Positions 21,958-25,646 of a stretch of 25,646 nt of DNA are shown here, in pieces. The notes below the pieces were generated by a model. It was not told the origin of the DNA. It made no database searches and saw only the letters and a program-made list of their open reading frames with translations. The DNA is from Collybiopsis luxurians FD-317 M1 (lineage: Eukaryota; Basidiomycota; Agaricomycetes; Agaricales; Omphalotaceae). The stretch spans positions 911,556 to 937,201 of the forward strand of contig KN834761.1 of NCBI GenBank assembly GCA_000827265.1. Reading direction: 5' to 3'. The stretch's first letter is position 1, and each line of letters starts with the position of its first letter. The position numbers were made by a program, and so were the translations under genes.

Positions 21958-23925
21958 GGGGGATGAGGGAGCCGTTCTGCATAAGCCTTTTCCCTGAGTG
22001 AAGGAAGTGAATTTCACATCCAATTTGTGTCTCATTAGCTTGGCCTATATAATATTGATGTTGTGCCCGATAAGCTTCAGGAGACAATTCCTTAGCTCCA
22101 GGAATCTGAGACATTAGGATATCAGCATATCCCTCAGAGTGTGCAAGAAGTTGGGCACTGGAAAATCCATAACCTGAATATTTAACAATGAGATCATACA
22201 AAAGAGATGAAAAAAAAAAAAACTGCATACTTGAACAAGCATTTGTGAGTTAAATCTCGGCCCAGCAATGTTCCTAATTTGGGATAACAGATGTCTGAAA
22301 TGGGGCCGGTGATGGTTTGTATCCTTCCCATCCATATAAGAATAAAGAACTGGAACCCAAGACATAAGCTTAGAGTTAAATACACAAGTTGTCAAAAGAT
22401 TTGCAGAGCAAAAGTAGGTATGATCTCTATCTGTGATACATCCATGGCAAGAGCACTCAGGGTTGTCAGCTTTGAAGTCCTCAAACCAAAGATCAACTGA
22501 CTCTTCCAGCATCTGCTTTAGCTAAATTTACATGGTACCTGGCAGATCTGCTACCAGCTAACTTTGGCACAATGTCAGGAAGGGGAACTGAGCCTACTCC
22601 TATGCTACCAGATCTTAGTTGCTGTGGAGTTACATTTTGGTTGCGAAAAAGCTGCTCTCTAGTCTGAGACTACTCTTGCTCTGTGAGAGCACCACCAGGA
22701 GGCCGGAGATGATCATGGCTGCCTATATGGTCCCACATTCAAAACCCCTCCCCATCTCGAGCTACCTGTGAGTGATATGATACTGCAGTGCATGAGATGT
22801 GTTGCAGTATTCCAGGACAGTGAGGAATTGTGCATCCAGCTACTTTCTGATACTGAAGAACCTTGGTTTTTGGCTGTACTATCTTTCACAAGAAGAACAC
22901 TTTAAAACACCTAAACATTTCTGCTTCTCACCAACAGAACCTTTGAAAGCAGCACTACTAACAGAAACCCAAACCCATTTGCTCTGCTGGAAGGTTTTTC
23001 ATGAGGATCTCCTTTCTGCAATTCCCTGTGCTGATCACCATTTGGCCAGCCAAGAGAATCATCATTTGTAGCTGAAAAATTAGCTGTTAAGATATCCATA
23101 TTTTAATAGGCTGGAAGGTTTACTTACCTTGGTCACCCTGCATGGTTACATTTGCTGCTAGGGTCTGAGAGTCAAAAGAGTGAGAAGAGCTTGGAATTTG
23201 GAAGGGCTCATTTACTATCTGAGCTGAGTTGGCATGAATCGCACTGGAAGGATCACTCAGACCCATTTGAGAAGGCCTGCTCATAAGGGGATAGTAAGGC
23301 ATAGGACTAAAACTGGTAGTAACACCTAGAGGAACAGTATATGGGACTGCATATTGAGGAGCATAACCTGGGATTCCTGATGTTTGAGCCCCATGGATCT
23401 GAGTTTGATTAGTCTGAAGAAACTGAGCCTGGTTGTGAGAAGCAAATGGGATTGGATACTGATGATGGAAAGCAGGCTGCTGCATTTGGGACTGAGGCCC
23501 AGGAGCTGAACCAACTTAGTTTTTACCAAATTTGACTTGCCAAATTACCTACCTGAGAGAACTGGATAGCCAGACCATGGTAACTGAAGGGGGATTCCAG
23601 CAGGGACAGCATATCCAAAGCTACTCGGCATATGAGAGTAAGGATTAGCCATTGACTGAGTACTATTCACTGGAACTGCAGCATTATGGGGGTTATTGTT
23701 CTATTTGCACCAATGAATAAAGATAAGAAGCCAATTTAGCATCTTTGAGTGTGAGAGGAGGAAAAGAGAGACCATAGGATTGTTGCATTTATATTCTATT
23801 TCACTTTCAGATGCCCGCCACAATATGGGATTAGAATTCAAGCTCCGAAACATTTTCAGACCATGACAGCAATATATATGATGTGGTACCACTTTTTGAC
23901 TGCTTTGCCCAATATTGTTCACATG
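21958..23925 (-). pseudogene. N-terminal and catalytic 5' part of the transposon transposase
   Basis: Spliced blocks 23922-23773, 23700-23553, 23505-23128 and 23071 onward join in phase across introns of 72, 47 and 56 nt. The first block has ILWRASESEIEYKCNNP; the next two are Gln/Pro/Ser-rich. A Cys/His segment follows, CLGVLKCSSC then CTIPHCPGILQHISC, then SHDHLRPPGG. This resembles the zinc-binding domain placed before many MULE cores (GCM1/FLYWCH-like, inference). The core begins ITDRDHTYFCSANLLTTCVF, where the first Asp is expected, then PVLYSYMDGKDTNHHRPHF, the second Asp in VMDF near 22,167, and GCEIHF near 22,020. An intron with a poly-T run separates LVQ from VMDF. A TGA at 22739-22741, a TAG, and slips near 22,995, 22,840 and 22,162 disable it. 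Confidence 0.65.
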
Positions 23926-24114
23926 GGAATAATGAACAATGAGCTCAAAGATACTTAGATTGATTGTTTAGCCCTAATGTCTCTCAAAGTAAGCACAAGT
24001 AAAAAGTAAATAAAGTTACTTTTGTATGGTGAAGTTAGCAGAGTTTGAAATTTTCAAGTTACTTTGTCAACACCCTGTTCCCACCTGATCGGAAAATTTA
24101 TCATGGTTCTATCT
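23926..24114. other. Upstream flank of the transposon gene
   Basis: AT-rich sequence lying between the first recognisable minus-strand coding block and the MITE. It could hold the element's promoter. No TATA box in the right place or terminal repeat is evident. Confidence 0.35.
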
Positions 24115-24116
24115 TA

Positions 24117-24205
24117 CAGCAAAGTATGAATTTGGAGCATGATTTTGAAAAAACATGCCTTAGTGATTTTATTTACATGTAAACAAAGGTGACAAAATTT
24201 GCTCC
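24117..24205 (+). repeat. Left inverted repeat of the MITE
   Basis: Starts CAGCAAAGTATGAATTTG and includes TTAGTGATTTTATTTACATG, which is shared exactly with the right end. It ends near GACAAAATTTGCTCC. Confidence 0.85.
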
Positions 24206-24401
24206 ACTGCATGCAAGGCAGAACATGAACCGAAATGCAATAGGCAACTACAACTACTACATCCCACTGAAAGAATCTATGCAGCCTCTCTCAGAAACTA
24301 ATGCCTCCACTGCAAGAAAGACTCATGTCTCACCCTCCACTGTTAGCAGGCTCAAGATGGTTGAGTGTCAAGGTGTTGTAAATTTATGGGTGACCATGTA
24401 G
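24189..24401 (+). pseudogene. Remnant of a mariner-type transposase N-terminus inside the MITE
   Basis: A 70-codon open stretch, partly within the left repeat, includes ARKTHVSPSTVSRLK. Ser-Pro-Ser-Thr-Val-Ser-Arg is typical of the recognition helix in the N-terminal helix-turn-helix of Tc1/mariner transposases. No catalytic domain follows, and the frame ends just before the right repeat. This supports an origin by deletion from an autonomous element. The motif is short, so chance cannot be excluded. Confidence 0.4.
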
Positions 24402-24413
24402 TGGGGCTAATAT

Positions 24414-24502
24414 GAAGCAAATTTTGTCAACTTGATTTACATGTAAATAAAATCACTAAGGTGCATTGTTTCAAAATTGTGCTACAAATTCATACTTTGC
24501 TG
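24414..24502 (-). repeat. Right inverted repeat of the MITE
   Basis: Inverted copy of the left end with about 12 mismatches, concentrated in two short patches: next to the poly-A stretch, and between ACATGTAAA and TTGAC. Confidence 0.85.
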
Positions 24503-25382
24503 TACTGTTAGCTATATTAGTATCACTGAGGCTTGGCTAGCCGCAAGTCTTAGTCAACCTGATACTAGGTGAGCTAAAGCTGGCTGGGCACTGCTTCAGC
24601 TGGCTCCACCTGATGGGGCCTGAACCAGAAAAAATAAGTATAAATATGTTTGCCCTAGGCAGCAGCAATGCAAGTAGCTTGCTACACACTATCTGGGACT
24701 GTGAAAGACCCTAGCCACCACTATCACACCAGTGACATTTAGCTGATTTTCTGCTCCTCAAGGAGGTACTAAGCCAAACTGTGGCTTGATGTAAAGTCAG
24801 CTGAATGGAACTGGGGCTTAAGCCACTGTTCATTGTTGGCTATCAATCAGGTAAATCTCAAGCCGTGACAACACTAGGCTATATCTTGTTCTGCTTTCTA
24901 TTTTACATCAATCAGCTGGAACATAGTTGAATCACCCACTTTTTCCTTTTGCCTTGTCATCACAAGATTGCCCACAGTGTTCTCTTAAGTTCCTAACTGT
25001 CTACACCACCTTCCAGTCCCTTAGTTCTGGTTACCCAACCTGCAGGTATTAGAGGGTCAAACAAGAGTAGTACCTTTTATGCAATCTTTGTCATCCAATG
25101 ATACATTTAGTATGAATATAGCTTAGATATATCTCAATACAAAGTTCCCCCCACTACCTAGAGATTCCTGAGAATTTTAGGCCAGTTCTGTGGGGTAATA
25201 GTCTTCAAAAGCTGTGGGAGATGAATGTTGCCAATCTATCATGAACTGTCCTCACCTGGATTTACAATGGGGACAACCTTACACCTGTACAGATGTGATT
25301 AAAGCTCAGCTGCATTTGTCACAGATTCCTCATATCACTCTCTAAACACTCTTTAGTCATAGTAATTCAGTCATTGTTTTCC

Positions 25383-25435
25383 TTGATCTTATCTTTTGAT
25401 CTAATCTCTTTATCTTATCTATTTGATCTTATCTG
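25383..25435 (+). repeat. Degenerate GATCTTATCT-type repeats
   Basis: TTGATCTTATCT occurs twice, with TTTGATCTAATCT and TTTATCTTATCT between. These units carry GATA/TATC cores like those bound by fungal GATA factors. Whether they act as sites or are just low-complexity sequence cannot be told. Confidence 0.45.
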
Positions 25436-25476
25436 TGCCATGTATTATCAATACATTACTGTAAGTAGTATAGTAT

Positions 25477-25515
25477 CTTGTGCCACTAGCTTGTGCCACT
25501 AGTCTGTGCCACAGG
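25477..25515 (+). repeat. Three 13-bp tandem units
   Basis: CTTGTGCCACTAG occurs twice in direct succession, and the third copy is degenerate (TCTGTGCCACAGG). It lies about 50 bases before a TATA box, a position that suits repeated enhancer sites in a promoter or LTR. Confidence 0.7.
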
Positions 25516-25567
25516 ACCAGGGTTAGGTATCATAGGTCTGACAGTATCTAGGGTCCTAGTACACATG

Positions 25568-25575
25568 TATATAAG
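25568..25575 (+). promoter_or_regulatory. TATA box near the window end
   Basis: TATATAAG lies downstream of the 13-bp repeats and is followed by CCCCAGACTTAACAACATC and a C/T-rich stretch. It implies transcription to the right, into sequence not included here. Confidence 0.5.
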
Positions 25576-25646
25576 TAGATTGGTCTGTGGCCTAACACCC
25601 CAGACTTAACAACATCTTTTCTGCCTTCTCAGAAGCAACTCTTCCT

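Larger units (their letters stand above)
15173..23925 (-). mobile_element. Large decayed DNA transposon with DDE transposase and ubiquitin-hydrolase-like peptidase
   Basis: The minus strand can be read as one ancient coding region in pieces: a Q/P-rich N-terminus (about 23.92-23.1 kb), a zinc-binding segment (about 23.0-22.75 kb), a DDE core split by another element (22.5-21.96 and 18.46-18.2 kb), a cysteine peptidase segment (18.1-16.9 kb) and a long tail (16.8-15.17 kb). Stops, frame slips and extreme CG loss show that it is dead and was probably methylated. The core resembles MULE transposases in its VMDF second Asp, GCEIHF motif and TSNPVEGQH third acid (family knowledge plus inference). 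The outer ends were not found, so the coordinates cover only recognisable coding text. Confidence 0.75.
24117..24502. mobile_element. 386-bp mariner-type MITE
   Basis: Long inverted repeats of about 89 bp (roughly 77 of 89 positions identical by eye) frame a core of about 208 bp. Both ends read CAGCAAAGTATGAATTTG inward and are flanked by TA (24115-24116 and 24503-24504), the target duplication of Tc1/mariner/pogo elements. The core keeps a short open stretch with a helix-turn-helix-like ending (see 24189-24401), so it was probably made by internal deletion of a full element. Confidence 0.85.
24505..25646. other. AT-rich, gene-free end of the window, possible LTR or promoter at its edge
   Basis: No coding frame can be supported. 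Near 25,383-25,435 there are repeated GATCTTATCT-like units, then a 13-bp tandem repeat, a TATA box and a C/T-rich tail that runs off the window. This order would fit the promoter part of an LTR, or the promoter of a plus-strand gene just outside. No second LTR copy is present in the window. Confidence 0.35.

Noticed and set aside
15173..23925. Assignment of the large element to the KDZ class
   Set aside because: I do not see the core motifs I associate with KDZ transposases; the zinc segment, GCEIHF and NPVEGQH fit a MULE-like core better.

Overview
The window looks like nuclear DNA of a mushroom-forming basidiomycete (Agaricomycetes). Genes are dense and split by many GT-AG introns of about 47-91 nt. 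Several protein types are ones I associate with that class: a DUF6593-like protein, a long EF-hand/ZZ-finger protein, a small secreted cysteine-bearing protein and an NmrA-like reductase. I see no prokaryotic operon, tRNA, rRNA or CRISPR array.

Left half (about 1-14.6 kb), rich in CG dinucleotides: an NmrA-like gene (+, 1423-2628, 4 exons); a very long gene (-, 3709-8754, 17 exons, about 1364 residues) with an EF-hand, a possible beta-barrel, a poly-Asp/Glu tract, a ZZ zinc finger and a C-terminal coiled coil; a DUF6593-like gene (+, 9413-10299, 3 exons) with a TATA box; an unrecognised basic/serine-rich gene (-, 10407-11769, 4 exons) that converges on it; and a small secreted-protein gene (+, 12936-13801) whose 3' exons are clear but whose 5' end does not read through. 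Most of these models come from reading splice sites by eye, with phase checked at each junction.

Right half (about 14.6-25.6 kb): composition changes sharply. I find four CG dinucleotides from 15,001 to 18,460. This part is a decayed large DNA transposon read on the minus strand (about 23.9 to 15.2 kb). Its order is a Q/P-rich N-terminus, a Cys/His zinc-binding segment, a DDE-type transposase core that resembles MULE transposases, a ubiquitin-hydrolase-like cysteine peptidase segment, and a long C-terminal region. It has in-frame stops, of which four TGA codons fit CGA-to-TGA change, and several frame slips. A second element of about 3.5 kb with imperfect terminal inverted repeats (18,460-21,957) has inserted between the second Asp and the Glu of the transposase core. 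A 386-bp mariner-type MITE with 89-bp inverted repeats and a TA target duplication (24,117-24,502) lies upstream. The last 300 bp look like a promoter or LTR.

The host genes show no shared pathway. The main story is a gene-rich block next to a CG-depleted nest of transposons. Four frame slips sit in homopolymer runs and all need one extra base, so base-calling error must be excluded before any gene here is called dead.
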